NCBI GenBank assembly: GCA_963377175.1
Contig: CAUJNA010003248.1
Span: 305,829-369,828 of the forward strand
Source: Effrenium voratum
Lineage: Eukaryota > Sar > Dinophyceae > Suessiales > Symbiodiniaceae
Length of the DNA stretch: 64,000 bases
Reading direction: 5' to 3'
In this document: positions 31,830-44,310 of the stretch, in pieces
Numbering within the stretch: the stretch's first letter is position 1
Layout: each line of letters starts with the position of its first letter
Notes under the pieces: generated by a model
The model's database searches: none
Told to the model about the DNA's origin: nothing
What the model saw: the letters and a program-made list of their open reading frames with translations, nothing else
Position numbers and translations under genes: made by a program

Positions 31830-33965
31830 TTAAATGACTCCGTTGCCTAGCCATTCTTCCCTCCTCCTTCGACTTGTTGAAGAAGGAGATACCTTTCTCT
31901 GCAATGTTCTCGGGCACCTCTGGACCGTCGCGGCCATGGGCTCATTCCAACGCGATGCCGAGCTGCAAGAAATGTCCAGGCAGTCTGCCACGGGCCCATC
32001 GCTGAGTGCACAGAGAACCTGATGCTCCGCGATTGCCGCTGATTTATGGTCTGATCTCAGCTTATTCAATCTATTCGGTGTGTGGATGCTGGGTCAGGCG
32101 GCATCATCTTGCATCGCTTCGGCGTCACCTCCTGACCAACACATCACCGGGGCAAGAAATGATTTACGGGATGCAAAGAAACTCTGGCCTTTGTCACAAA
32201 CTCCATCTGCAATGCGATCACTGGAGCCTTGGTCCCAGGCAGGCAAGTGCACTCAAAGGCATGCATAACAGCTCGATGCATGAGTACGTCCTTAAGCATG
32301 AACCACTGCCTGTGTGAACCTTGAATGAAAACTCGATGCACTCAATAGTCACTCGGCCAGTGGCAGGAATGTCATCCAGCTCCAAAGTCAAGTGCTGGTC
32401 TCTCGTCCTTTGCTCGGCTTTTCAACTGCAAACCCGACGAACCCGCGTTTCAATGCTCACAGAGCGGAACCGGAATCATAACCCTTGTGTCAAAGGTGGC
32501 GAAGCACTGCTTCGAAAAAGCAAGCAGGAAACCTATGCGGGTTTGTCTCAAGATCAGGGGGGCCCTCAAAATGGTCGCTTTTGGCTTCCCTTTGGAACCA
32601 GCCTAAAAGCAGCTCGAAAAAAAAACAATGCCGTGCCGAGCTTCATGCCGATCTCACTCTGCCAGCAGCTCGAGTGCCCCAGCAAGTTGAAGGCTGGGAA
32701 GTTCCCCCGCTGAGAGGACCACTCCAGGACCTAGTCACACTCGATGGAGCGTCGAGCCATCGAGCTGGCGCTGCGAGCGACAGCCCGCCTTGAACGGCAT
32801 GCTCTCCAGCTCTTCCTTCTCCTCACTTTGAGCTGGAAACTGATCACTCTGCCACGTTGGCCAACGCTCACACGCACAATCTGACCATCAGCCGGTTGGA
32901 CGTCTTTTTCCATGCCAAAGGCCCGGCCTCCTGCTCCTCAGTGATGGCGGCATCCAGCCTCAAAGGAAGGCTTCGAAGGCATGCCCCGGTTGGTTGACAA
33001 GCACGCCAAGTGACCGGAAGGCCTCGCCTGGCGCCATGGAAAGATGGCTGGGGGTCAAAAATAGGTACCCAAACATGGAACCCTGGTAAATGGAGACATG
33101 GGCTAAAACCTGCTGTCCCTGGTGGTGAAATTTTGACCATTTTGACCCATACCCAGATCAGGAAAGCAAAGCACCAAACGCATGGGACAAGACCCGGTAG
33201 GCACAGCCCGCCTCCATTCTCCCCCTCGTCTAAGGAGGCTTCCTTGGCGGCCACCTTCGAACCTCCACTGGCCAGCACTGCCACGCGCTTGTCAAAGGCG
33301 AGGACACGTTTTTGCACCTGGCGGGTCACCTGCGACCGGTGCTTCACCAGACTTTGGTTCCTGGCGTGGATGGCGTCCACGGCTCTCCGCCACTTCGCCT
33401 TGGGCGAGAGCCCATGGGCAGGCGGCTCCTCCTGCCACGGCTTTCGGCGGGCGCTTCTGCTGGCAGAGCGGTGGCTCTGCTGGCGAACGAGTTCGGGTGA
33501 CTCTGGTGACTCTGGTGGCCCTGGCAACTCTGGCAGCACTGGCGGCTCTGGTGGCCCTGGTGACTCTGGTGACTCTAGCGGCTCGGGCACTTCTGGCTCG
33601 TCTGGCTCCTGCGTGCAACGTGAGGACCCAGCTTGGAAGAACGAAGGCAGCTCATGCAGTTAACCAAACAACCAGCCAACCAGCCGACCGGCAACACCGC
33701 CACCCCTGACCTTGATGGTTTCTGTGGCCCAAGCCGCATCGATCGCCGTGAGCTCTCCGGGCTCTGCCTGCTCCTTTGCCAGGCGCGTGGAGGGCGGCGT
33801 GGGCGTTGGCAGCGGCAGGAAGAAGCGATCCAGGCGCACCCGCGGGGCGGATCCCCCGGCGCGCGCGGACCGCGGCCGGGGCTTCTGGGGGCTTGTGGGG
33901 CTGAAGCTGGCCGCGTTTACAAAGGCCTGGAAGGGTTTGAACGGCTGGAAATCCATGGCACGCCC
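31830..33965 (-). CDS. Multi-exon gene of unknown function with a Pro/Glu/Ser repeat
   Basis: Minus-strand exons: about 33965-33711 (MDFQPFKPFQAFVNAASFSP, donor GTCAGG), 33608-~33210 (EPDEPEVPEPLESPESPG repeat, then KWRRAVDAIHARNQSLVKHR and a helical basic run), about 32903-32827 (DGQIVRVSVGQRGRVISFQL, donor GTGAGG) and 32407-32320 (DQHLTLELDDIPATGRVTIE, donor GTTCAC). The third and fourth could be beta-strand repeats of one domain. Further exons may lie at 32270-32150 and 32000-31840. I recognise no family. A type-A dispersed element (33045-33155) sits in the intron after the second exon. Confidence 0.45.
33045..33155. repeat. Dispersed inverted-repeat element, copy 12
   Basis: Type-A copy: begins TGGCTGGGGGTCAAAAATAG and ends TTTTGACCCATACCCA, with GA on both sides. 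Confidence 0.6.
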
Positions 33966-35000
33966 AAACCGCGCATGGCGCCAGGTAGGCGGATGGTTCA
34001 GCCTGCAGATTGAACACGGCGTTTGCCTTTGGAGTTGAGGCATGTTCCTCTGTCTTTGTCTCTTTGCGAAGGCACTTTTCATGCTACATTGCCCTGATTG
34101 GTGGGCGGCAAAGCATGCAAACTACATGTGCAAACCAACAGGACACCGCCAGCAATGCTACGCTTAACGAAACACCTCCTGTGGCAAAAAACAATTGGCA
34201 ACTCAAAGCGGGTGTTGCCAGCAACAATGGCCAGCCAGCAGACCTCATGTTTAGTTGTGCTCTGCAAGGCAGTCTGAAAAAGCCCAGCTTTGCCTTTGCA
34301 CCGCCTGTTTCGCTCCTGGCGAGCTTGCTCTGCCACCTATTCTTAACTTGTGTATGTATACACATCTTCATGAGCGGTTCTTCTACAGGTGGCTTTTCGA
34401 TCCAAACCGTTCCCCCGGTCCAGCTGAGCTCAAGACTCCCCACGCCCCATGGCGCCCCGCAGTCGCTCGACCCGAAAGAGGCTGCCCGATTGCCGGTCAC
34501 TCGGCAAAGCTTCTGGTCCCGTGGCCAAGAAGGTCTCGCGTTGCCGCTCGTTTCCAGCTCCCCGGTGTGGAACCACGGCCCCTGCGGGGAGTGCGAAACG
34601 CCGTGCTAAGCTGCCGGTCAACTACCATGTACATTCTCTGACTGTACACCAGACATCTGTCACCGGCCTATCTGGCAACTGGGACGCTTCAAATTCTATG
34701 AACAGGTTTTCACATTGCACGGCCAGTGGTCAAGCTCTACCTCAAAGGCTCGCCGGGCTTCAGCGTGCTCAGGTGTCCTTGTTCGCCCAAACATCCTGCG
34801 CGGCAAATCTTGCCAACCCTCGACACCAAGCCTAAGTACTGCTGGATGGTGCTGGCACTAGACTAGCCACCGAAACGTTAGACCTCGGATTTGTCTGAAC
34901 ATGGGGGTACCTGACAAAGCTTGCTGTGCAAAGCAAGCACCAGTCAAATGAAGAAGGCGAGATAGATTCAAAAGTTGCTCTCAGGTCATGCCGGCCTCCC
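33966..35000. other. Spacer, no gene supported
   Basis: Only a weak minus-strand frame at about 34620-34430. Nothing else interpretable. Confidence 0.3.
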
Positions 35001-36188
35001 TTAACTTATAGACCCCTGGCTGTGCCTCTCACCGGTGCCAGCCAACCTGACTGCCGGTCTCATCGAGTGCAGCGCGCGCATTTCTCCGGCAGCTTGGCAT
35101 TTGCTCACAAGGCGCTTCGGCGGTGCAACTTGAAGGCCCTCCGCAGCAACGCGAATGCGCTCCGCTCCCAAACCTGCAGCAGCCTGCAGCACTGTGAAGT
35201 GGACGGGCCGGACCAGGGACAAACCGGCGTGTGCAGAAACACTGAGCCCTAGAGAGGTCAACAAGGGCGAGAATATCGTTCGATGCAGCTTCCTCTCCAG
35301 AAGCCGGGCAGTCACCACTGAGCTATACAGCACCAGCTCAACTGGCTTGAACTCGCCCAAGCGAGGCCATCCCGACCCATGCAGCATCCGCAGCGCGGCT
35401 GTGCGCTGCGAGCACTGCTCCGCAGTCCTTAGCCCCAGGAGATTCACCGCCGTCGGAAGGCTCGGAAGGCGCGAGACCACGGTCAAGGCGTGGCGCCACT
35501 TGCCAGCCTTCTGCAGGGACAGCAGCAGGCTGCCGCTGGCTGTCAAGGATGTCTTGGCCATGGCCTCGAACAAGCTCAAGGCCTGGTGCCACTGCGCGGC
35601 CTCCTGGCACCCGGCCAGCACAGCGCCGCACAGCAGCAGATCCCCCACATCCCCATCCCCGGCGCGCAGGGCGTTCAGCAAAACCAAGCCGCGAGCCCAG
35701 GAGGACCTGGACACAGCATCCACCAAGGCCGTGCGGCAGGCAGCATCCGCCTGCAAACCGGCGGCCCTCATGGCGTCAAAGATCTGCAGAGCCTCCATCC
35801 ATCGCCCTGCGGCCGCGCAAGCGGACAGGGCTGCGCCGAAGCAAGGCACATCCACTGCCGGGCTCTTCGCGAAAATGTCGAGCGCGGCAACCCATCTCCT
35901 GCCCTGCTCACAGGCATGGATCGCGGCGGTGAAGCTTGTGACATCTGCCTGGCCCTTCCACTGAAACAGACTTTGCAAGGCAATCTCCCACTCAGACGCC
36001 TGGCCGCAAGAAGCTAAAACAGCTGTGAGGGCTGTGCTGTGCGTGACCTCGAGGTTGGCATTCAGCTCTGCAAACAGGTTAAGCACGTTCTGCCATTCAG
36101 TGGCATGGCGGCAGGCGGTCATCGTTGCGTTGTACATGACCTCGTCCGGCACGTCTTGCTCTTTCAGGATGCCGAAAGCCTGCAACAT
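35001..36188 (-). CDS. Pentatricopeptide-repeat (PPR) protein
   Basis: PPR proteins bind single-stranded RNA with tandem helical hairpins and usually act in chloroplast or mitochondrial RNA processing. The frame of 395 codons begins MLQAFGILKEQDVPDEVMYN and contains about seven repeats marked by NATMTACRHATEWQNVLNLF, TAVLASCGQASEWEIALQSL, TAAIHACEQGRRWVAALDIF, GAALSACAAAGRWMEALQIF and GAVLAGCQEAAQWHQALSLF. The repeated 'aL.aC..a..W..AL.lf' pattern is the form common in dinoflagellates. Unlike its neighbours this stretch is one uninterrupted exon. The first Met may not be the true start: a PPR-like exon lies upstream at 37945-37863. The C-terminal ~60 residues look less ordered and may be intronic read-through. 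Confidence 0.8.
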   Translation of the reverse strand: MLQAFGILKEQDVPDEVMYNATMTACRHATEWQNVLNLFAELNANLEVTHSTALTAVLASCGQASEWEIALQSLFQWKGQADVTSFTAAIHACEQGRRWVAALDIFAKSPAVDVPCFGAALSACAAAGRWMEALQIFDAMRAAGLQADAACRTALVDAVSRSSWARGLVLLNALRAGDGDVGDLLLCGAVLAGCQEAAQWHQALSLFEAMAKTSLTASGSLLLSLQKAGKWRHALTVVSRLPSLPTAVNLLGLRTAEQCSQRTAALRMLHGSGWPRLGEFKPVELVLYSSVVTARLLERKLHRTIFSPLLTSLGLSVSAHAGLSLVRPVHFTVLQAAAGLGAERIRVAAEGLQVAPPKRLVSKCQAAGEMRALHSMRPAVRLAGTGERHSQGSIS

Positions 36189-37862
36189 GATTGATTTTGT
36201 GCCACCTACTGTTGCTTGTCAACACAAAAAAAAACACAGCGCCTTGCAAGATGCTATCCCAGAAATGATGCGTATCGTGCAATTCACGGCGAAAAAAGTG
36301 CCTGTCAAATAAAGTGATGTTGTGCTCCGAAGTTGCTGGGAGTGCTGAGCGTTCGCATCAACGGAATGGAAAAACCATTTGCAAAAACTGTGGCTACAGC
36401 TCCTTCCCACCAACCATGACCTTCCAAGCGGCTTTGCCTTTTGTTCCTTTCTTGCGCATGCTGGCCCCTCCCCAAATGGTCTCCCTCGCGATTTTGGGGG
36501 AGCCGCAATTCAGTCCCCCAAAGGGCATCAAGCAGACTCTCAGGCCTTCGCTTCCGCGAACTAAGGCTCCAATCACACATAGCTGCTGCTTTCTTGGGGT
36601 TATGCGTTCATTTCCAGGTCCCCCCATCAGGTCCCCGCCAATTTGTCCCTTTTGCTTCTCTCACCTCCAAACTCGCCTCAAAAAGACGCACATCGCCGCC
36701 GCCGCCCTCGCCCGCCGCCCTCGCCCGCCCTCGCCCGCCCCAACCGAACCGCGCCTCCATCGCCAGCTGCCAGGCGGAGCCCCGGCCCGCGGAGCCGGCG
36801 AGCCGCGCGGCGAGGCGGCCGCCGGTGCCGCCTCCGGCGCCGGGCAGCAGCCGCAGCGCCGCCTGGCTGATGCGAGCGGGGAATGTGCTGGCTACGGGGC
36901 AGCCAAAAAAAAGCTTGTAACCCCAAAATGGGTCGGCCCGGGAAATCGGTCCCCTGGTGGTTCCATGCCATGACCCCTACAAACAATCCCTTGTGGTTTC
37001 TTTTCTCTGAGAAAAGTAGCCTCCAGCTTCCAGTTCAACAGCTAACGGCCAAACTGGGGAGGGCGGTGGGACTGTTCACTCCAAGCCCTCAAAGAAAACC
37101 CTCCGCAAGGGCGGGGGTCGCATTTGGACACCCCAACGTCCCAACGTGAGGCACGGTGGTCCATGCTATCAGCCACGCACATCCACCCGCATGCAATGTG
37201 GGTGGGAAAATGAAAGTGCATGCCACAATTCCGCCCTCAATATGAACATGGGATGGTATTTCAGGCACTCTTCCACTTGCAGTCTTCCTGTTTCGTGTTT
37301 CGAGTGCTTGTCAGGTTGCTCTTTCATGTTATGATCATGCGCTAGCCACACAAAAATTACACACTTCTCTCCGAAAAAGAAATACTTGAGCAGCGCCCAA
37401 AACACAATTTATTACTGTTTGTTCTACAATATAGGTGTAGGCAAGTCGCAACGTAAACTCACGAAGCCCAATAGAACCACCTACTAAAATGGCCCGGTGG
37501 GTGGAGTGCTCTCATTTGAGTTGCCAACCTGTCCTTGCATTGCATACACCACGTGTTTCAGCTCGTGTTTCAGCTGGCGTACGCTTTCTTGGAGATAGGA
37601 CATTACTCGAAAAGAGACACAGCATTACCTGCTAGCTTTTGTCTTGCTAGAGCACCGACGATTGCTCCGGGCTGGTGACTGCTCCGGGTAGACGGTAGAC
37701 GTACCGGCCGCAAAAAGCATTCCAGTTGCGACACTTGGGCCAGGGTTCGAGTCTTCGGGAAATCGACCCCCCCCCCCCAAACCCTCCCCCCCCCCCCAAT
37801 TCCCCTTCTTCCTCTCCCCCCAAATCCCCCGCTCCCGGAGCCCCTGGAACCATAGGCACCTG
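36189..37862. other. Probable 5' introns of the PPR gene
   Basis: A GC-rich minus-strand frame at about 36885-36640 (RISQAALRLLPGAGGGTGGR onwards) could be an exon. The rest has no clear exon. C-rich tracts at 37768-37797. Confidence 0.3.
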
Positions 37863-37945
37863 CCAGTGGTGGCTGGACGTCGCTGCAGAGATCGCCGCCA
37901 GAGCCGCCTCCTCGCCCTGGATCAGCAGCGCCTGGGCTGCGAACC
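37863..37945 (-). CDS. Probable upstream exon of the PPR gene
   Basis: Acceptor GGTAG, then GFAAQALLIQGEEAALAAIS and AATSSHHWQ, then donor GTGCCT. 'AaiSAatsshhWQ' fits the PPR repeat pattern seen in 35001-36188 on the same strand. Confidence 0.5.
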
Positions 37946-37999
37946 CCTACCCCAATTTGGGGAAGCACCAAGAGTCGGGTCTGTCCCAAAAGTCCTGGC

Positions 38000-39749
38000 C
38001 CAGTTCCTCCTGGACTCCTGGAACCTGTCTCCTATTTAGTCTTGTCTTGCTTTCATCGTGTATTCTCTTGCTTTGCTGGGGGCTGATACGAAGCCATCCT
38101 GTTGGGCATTCGCTGGTCTAGCTGGGCACCTGCTGCCATCGGCTGGCCCATGCCCAAGAGGATGCCACGGCAGCCGCGGCGTCCAAACTGCGCAGCCACC
38201 CAGAGTGTGTCGCAACAAGCGAACCAGGGCTGCCTTCAATAGCAAAGCTCCGAGATTTGAAGGGTCCTGGTTCCAGGACGAAAACGACGGAACACATGTC
38301 ATTCTTTGGGAAGCTTCTGATGCTAGCACGAGCCCAAGCCAAGCATAAAATCCGCCGACGGAATGCCTACAGCCTTCTCTCACTCCATTTCCGCCAACTC
38401 AGAACCCACGGGCGAAACAGAGGTTGCCCCCAAGACCCTGGCAAAACAACCCCGGGTAGCAAAAAAAACGAAACGATGCTTCATGTTCCAAGTCTGTGGC
38501 TACGACTCGCAATGCTGACTTGGCAACGAGGTCCCCACCTGGGCAAGGCGCCCAGCAAAGCCAGGGACCTCTGCCACGCCGAGGCCCTGGGCGAGCGAAA
38601 CTGCCCAGTTTCAAGCATGCCGCTCGTGTGCTCGCCGAATCCGCCCAAGGTGACAGGTCAAGCTGGTTCCCCAGCACAGGCTGGGTTCTTCACAGTAACT
38701 GACATCTTGGGGGTGATACTGCGAATGCTGAGAAAAACCGCCCGTCCGAGTGTTTCCTCATTCGACTCGAAGGGTCGGGACCCGAAACGTCCAACCGCCT
38801 CCTGCACAGCGCTGAAACCACGAGCAGCGCCTGCGCGCTGTCCTCTCTCAATCCGAAAGCGAGGCGCGCGGATGTTTGAATGAGTGCAACCGGTCAGATT
38901 CCACTGCAATGAGTTGCCTGCTTCACGCCTGAAATGCACGGGTGGCTGGAAGGGCCTAACTGCCTTGTGCCAATTGCTAGCTGCAAGATCCTCGCGGACT
39001 TTGGCGGCATTTCCAGCCAGTGCTTTGGGCTATCCCACCAGACCGCTCCTGCTTGGACCGCTCTACCAGCGCCAGGGCCTGCTGGAGCGTTGAGCTACTT
39101 TTCGCGTGGAACATGCATTAAATCTCATTAAGTTGGTTTTCAAGTACATCTGCATACACTAAGAAACACTTGTTTGTCTGTATACCTCTGTGTACAAACA
39201 AAAAATAGAAATCTGACAAAAATAATTCCTGAGAACATCGCCGTTATCATGGGGGATGATCCTCTGGTGAGGACGCTCCGATTTGCCGATCTGCGTGCAG
39301 CTGAGGTAGGACAACCAGCATCAACCAACTTTGGCACCTGAACAGAAACAGCCTAAACTGACGCTGCATTTCCTACACAAATGCAGCTATGATTCCTTGG
39401 ACCTGCTTGACAAGAGAGGCTGATGAAGCGATATGCCGAAAGGGAAGCACCCGAACGGCACAGTGCACACGTGTTCTGTTCTGCGCTCCCGGCCTCCCAC
39501 CAGTGCTGCTTCCGCCCCACGGCTTGCACCAAGGCCGTCAGCTTCGACATGGCGCGGCATCGCTGCGAAACGCGACGCGCCCGATCGCCCTTTTAGCGGA
39601 GGAGCGAGCGAAGGCTTGGGCCCATGTCGGGTCTCTGCGGCGGAAGGCGCTGGGCAGAACAGAAGGCTCCGAGTCGGAGTCTGGAATCCCATGCACCCGT
39701 TGCTCGGGTCTGCGTACAGCTCAGTCTGGGCCTAACTCGATGCCAGGCC
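38000..39749. other. Spacer, no gene supported
   Basis: Open minus-strand frames near 38300 and 38900 have no recognisable motif. Confidence 0.3.
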
Positions 39750-39937
39750 TCACATCTTCTGCACGTCCGCAAAGGGGTCGAACACGAAAGTACTGCGCAG
39801 AGTGGCGCGCAAACCCATGTCTGCAAGCCCCACGCAGCGAAAATGTCCCAAACCCAAACAAATCCACGACCCACGCGCAGGGCGCGCTTCTCTTCCAGGA
39901 ACATGAGGTCCACCACCAGCAGGGAGCCCACCATCAC
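39750..39937 (-). CDS. Last two exons of a probable membrane protein
   Basis: Exon 39937-39871 (VMVGSLLVVDLMFLEEKRAL, hydrophobic then charged) has acceptor GAGTAG and donor GTCGTGG. It joins in frame to exon 39820-39750 (DMGLRATLRSTFVFDPFADV, QKM, stop TGA), acceptor TTGCAG. The first part could be a membrane segment. No family recognised; upstream exons not found. Confidence 0.45.
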
Positions 39938-40838
39938 CTACTCGACTCGACTCGATTTGAGCTATGGCCAAAAGGAACCCCTCCCAAATATATCCAAGGA
40001 CCCCTGCTGGATTTTCCAAGAACTTGTGCTGACTTGGCACTGGCTCTTGCAAGAAAGGCCCTCTGGGGGCGCGGCTGTTATGGAAAGCCAATGAGTCCAG
40101 TACCTCTCTCTGATCCAGGGCCATACAAATGAAACTGGGAGCATCCTGCCAAAAGAATGCATGCACACCATATCCGGAAGACTCTGCTGTGGGGCACTTT
40201 GTCGTCGTCGAGGCTATTGTAATCACAATCAAAAGGAGCAGGACCAGCAAAAACCTGGCAGACCATCAGCTTCATATCTCCTAAAAGGCAGGCGTCCCCT
40301 CGTTCCAATGGGCAAATGGGTGTAAAGCCGCACACACTGGCTCAAAAAGGGACCGAGGGCGTGGATTCAGGGTTAACACATGTGGTAGTCGCACCTGATC
40401 CCCATCTTGTTGGCGTCACTCTCACGCAGGCTACTCATCTGTGTGGAGTTGACAACATATGTGCTTACCATTCAGTTCAGCATCCCATGAAAATCTGCCC
40501 CTAGAGTTCCATCTGGTCTTCTGCAGATGCGGCTGACGGCGTCTATCCTACGTCTCGTGAATTCTCCTAACACCCACGGCTCAAGCTCACGGCGACAAAT
40601 CTCCGGCGGGGATGCCCGCCGCGCTTCATGAGAGACATGGCGGCCTGCAGTCTTCAGCGGAGAGCGGGCGGAAACAAAGACCCTGCCACATTTGCCGTTC
40701 AGCTTGCCTGCACACACGGTCGAGCGCTCGCTGCTTCTCAACCCACAATACTGAGCCAAGAGTCACAAAAGCATGTGGCCACAAAAAGCAGTCTGGTATC
40801 GCAAGTGCTTGAAGGTCCGCGTGCAAAAGCAGCTGGCA

Positions 40839-41818
40839 CTAGATACTAAACAAACACCTTGCACGGATGCTTCCCCTGCTAACCGGCTTGCCCCGAGATC
40901 GCTCGCATGCTGAAATGCAACTGCCCTTTTGACTGGACGTAGTTGCAGAGCTGGCATCTCCGTCACTGGCAACGTAAGAGCTGCCGGCATAGGTCTCCTG
41001 GCTTTCATAGCCGTACTGCCAGTCAAACGTTTCTCCTGCCATTGGCCACGCGCCATTTCCCCACCAGCCTTCCACCCATGGCACTTCCGCCTCCCAGTCC
41101 CAAACCTCGCCATCCTCCGGGATCTCCTCCACCTCCAGCAGCTCCTCTGGCTCCTCATCCCCTTGGCCCCCGGGGGGGCCCTGGCCCTGGCCTTGGCCGC
41201 GTTTTTTCTTCTTCTTGGCAGGGCGGTTCACGAAAATCACGTCGGCCTCACACGCCAAATAGAACTTCCCGATGAGGTAATTCGCATAGCCCTCCGGGCG
41301 ATTGTTTTGCGCGGACCATGGCCCGCTAGGAGGGTTTGGCTTGTTCACAACCGTCCGCTTCTGCGCGTACAACATGGTTGAGCCATCCAGCGTGTAGTAC
41401 TCATCAAAGAAGCTCATCTCCGGCTTTTCCACAAAGTTCGGGAAAGTTGACCAGCAAAGGTGGTGCGAGGAGAATTCCACATAGGGCCCATGATCACCAT
41501 ACACAATGCGATCATAGCCCATGGCAATTGGAAGGCCATTCACAGAGCTGTAGAACTCTGTCCAGGCATCTCCAAATTCTGCAAGGCCAACGTTGTTCTC
41601 CACACGTGACCTTGGGTCTGTGTGAATCCAGTGTGACCCCAAACCGATGCGTCCCAAAATGGAGACCCCTGGGGCGGTGTCCTTCCACTTTCCAACCCAC
41701 TAGGTGAACTACGTGCCGCCCATCAAGGCCAAGGGTCTTGTCTCGCTGCCGGTTGGGGGCTATGGCCGTGGTCGAAAACACGCGGACCCACTGCCTCAGC
41801 GCAACTATCACTTCCTGG
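40839..41818 (-). CDS. Conserved-looking unknown protein with a YDRIVYGDHGPYVE motif
   Basis: Main frame 41657-40839 (272 codons) has an aromatic N-terminal domain including LPIAMGYDRIVYGDHGPYVE and FFDEYYTLDGSTMLYAQKR, then FYLACEADVIFVNRPAK, a basic/Gln-Gly linker, an acidic Glu-rich segment and a Trp-rich tail (WDWEAEVPWVEGWW). Just upstream, from an acceptor at about 41818, another frame reads EVIVALRQWVRVFSTTAIAP and DGRHVVHLVG. It would join the main frame if one base near 41700 ('gtggg') were extra, so there may be a frameshift. The end after about 40930 may be an unrecognised intron. Function unknown. Confidence 0.55.
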
Positions 41819-43131
41819 CAACGCTCTCAAGTTGGTAGGCTTCATGCTTAGCGTGGCCACAAGTTGGATCAAGATATCCCACTTGAAGTCGGCATCACAG
41901 AAAGTTTCAAGCAGAAAGACAGGAAAAAGTGCCAAGCAAACAGTTCTCCTTCCGTCACAAAAAACAGAGCTGACCTCCGAACCCACCAGCCCACCAGCCC
42001 ACCCACCCACCGCCAGGCCGCCCTGTGGGCGTTTGGGCCCATTGCAGATGAGTTCCTGCCCGGCCACTGGGACGACTGGCCGCCCCGCTCATTGTGCCGC
42101 ATTCCACCAGGCGGACCCTAGCGAGGAGAAACAGGGTCCTCAAAGTAACCCGGCGCTTCCAACCATAGGGGAAGCCATGATGTAAAACCGAGAGGTCAGT
42201 AAGAAACCCTAGTTACTGTGAGTGGAAGCGCTGGCTAAAGTCTGGAACCCCCAAAATGGATGGTTTTAGGTTGCATAACCTTCAAAGCAAACCCAAAGAG
42301 GGCACCCTGACCAAAATGGCAGATCGCAAACAAACTCCGTCCCACAAACAACTCTGCCACACAAGGAATGGACCCGGCCTGGACTTTGGCTTGCGCGCCT
42401 CCTTTCCGGCATCCTTTTTGGCCTCATCAGCATGCTCCTGCAAAGCGGCCAAAAGGAGAGGATTCCTGGCTCGTGATTCCCGCCTTGGTTTGGGCTCCGG
42501 CTTCTTCCATTAGGCACGGTGGGCAAATGGAACGTGCCGGTTCAGGCGGACAGCTTTTGACTTGTGACATCACTGCTCGGCTTGATGTTGCTGTGCAGGA
42601 ATAAGTGGGCACGCTGCGAGCCAAATCAGATATGACGTGCGTGTCTCCGTGAGTTGACAGCGCGCGAATGTGCAAATATGTGACTCGAGAGGACAGGGAG
42701 AGAGAACACGGAGAGAGGACACTGAGTTTTAACAGCAATACATGTCAATGCAATGCAATGCATTGAAACGAGAGGACGTGCAATGAAATGCAAACAAAGC
42801 AACTGTTCGCAAAAAACGACTTGGTCAGCAGTTGTGTGAGGAGCGGGTTGTGTGAGGAGCAGTTCTTCACAAACAACATCCAGAATAGATAGGTAGTGCC
42901 AACATCCAACAAGAATAATGATTATAATGAATACACATTGCGAACAACATTCAAACCAGCAACCCCCACCCTCCCGAAACAAAACCCACGCCCGGCTATC
43001 CCCATTCGCATCCGGCAGCTTCGGCTCCGCTTTTCCTCCTTGCCGCTAGCCCAGCATCACTGCAGCCTCGGCTCGCGTATAGCATGTATACAGAACATAT
43101 ATAATGCGTATATATATATATATATATATGT
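41819..43131. other. Spacer left of the copia element
   Basis: No gene supported. Ends in a (TA)n run at 43110-43129. Confidence 0.35.
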
Positions 43132-43136
43132 GTGTA
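43132..43136 (+). repeat. Left target-site duplication of the copia element
   Basis: GTGTA, identical to 50191-50195. Confidence 0.85.
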
Positions 43137-43314
43137 TGTTAAGAGTATACACGACCTTGTAGCATGTCACGGCAGTACAGCTTGGTCACACCGTGGCTGT
43201 ACAATCAAGGCGTTGAGCCTACAATCTGTCTGGACAAAATAGAGTGACTACAGCCGCGCTGATACATCTCACAAGCACTTCACTTCAGGCAATCAGGTAG
43301 CATTCAGTTTAACA
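43137..43314 (+). repeat. Left LTR of the copia element
   Basis: 178 bp from TGTTAAGAG to TTTAACA, with the usual TG...CA ends. Differs from the right LTR (50013-50190) at 8 positions by my count, about 95.5% identity; 7 of the 8 are transitions. Confidence 0.9.
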
Positions 43315-43328
43315 TGGTAGCGGAGCAC
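43315..43328 (+). other. Primer-binding site
   Basis: TGGTAGCGGAGCAC starts at the base after the LTR. The same 14 bases occur at 57462-57475 in the second copia relic. Confidence 0.7.
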
Positions 43329-43394
43329 AACTGACTACAGCATCACCACACCTGCGAAAGATCCAACCAACCAAAGTACACAGTAGCACAGTAA

Positions 43395-44310
43395 GTGACA
43401 ATGGCGGCACAGGGGAGTGCACAACAAGCACAACTCCAACAGCAACTGTCAGGAGTCCACAGGTACAGAATATCACCACCACGATTCAACGGCGAGTACT
43501 CCACATTCGAAGAATGGAAGTACAAGATGACAGCATACCTCGGTTTGCAAGAGTCATCATACAACAGACTACGGAGCAGCGTCAACAATATGCAGACAGA
43601 ACATGCTCGGCAACGGTTTCGAGACATGGAGACAACTACACCTACGTTACGCACTGCCACTTGGTACAAGAAGCATCGGTTCCCTCACCAAACTACTCAA
43701 ACCACAACTAGACGAAAACAAGTTCGAAGAGAGCTTTACAACATAGGAGTTTCAACTCGCCAAGTACGAACAAGACAACAGAACACTACTACTGGACGCA
43801 ATCAAGATTGCAATCCTGCTCAACGAGACAAAAGGTCCACTACAACAGCATTTGCAACTACAAGCAGGCAATGTCACAACCTACGCACAAATCAGATCAC
43901 TGGTTGTGGAGTATCACAGAGCAGCATCACAATTCGTCAAACTACAAGCGGCTACGAGTAGTGACAACCAAGGTCCAGCACCAATGGACATAGGAGCAAC
44001 ATGGTACAACAAAGGAACGGGCAAGAAAGGAAAAGGGAAGAACAAAGGAATACAACAGAGGAAAGGGCTACGGCGGCTACGGCAACTACAACTATCACAA
44101 AGGAGGCAAAGGAGACAACAGATACAACCAGCCGATAGGACAAGGAGATCCGTTCAAAGGCGGATACAGCAACAAAGGAAAAGGAAAAGGATATCACAAA
44201 GGTAAAGGACACAACAACTACAGCAAAGGAGGCAAAGGAACAAAAAGAAAGTAAGCCACAAACGTATGCTACAGATGCGGACAACCAGCACATGGCCAAG
44301 CAATGCAGAG
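43395..44310 (+). pseudogene. copia gag (capsid and zinc knuckle), frameshifted
   Basis: Starts MTMAAQGSAQQAQLQQQ, then YRISPPRFNGEYSTFEEWKY and MTAYLGLQ, typical of copia-type gag in dinoflagellates. After about 43545 the reading jumps frame; 43852-44040 resumes with GNVTTYAQIRSLVVEYHRAA. Gly/Lys-rich linker follows. At 44267-44308 a CCHC zinc knuckle (CYRCG..., HMAKQC) is present but split by a single-base frame change between its halves. The mature product would package the element RNA. Confidence 0.7.

Noticed and set aside
35155..35964. 269-codon open frame on the plus strand
   Set aside because: It is the antisense shadow of the PPR gene; GC-rich codons keep other frames open, and the minus frame has clear PPR repeats.
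37603..37989. Gly-rich minus-strand frame of 128 codons
   Set aside because: Most of it translates poly-G/C intron DNA; only the 37945-37863 part, in another frame, looks like an exon.
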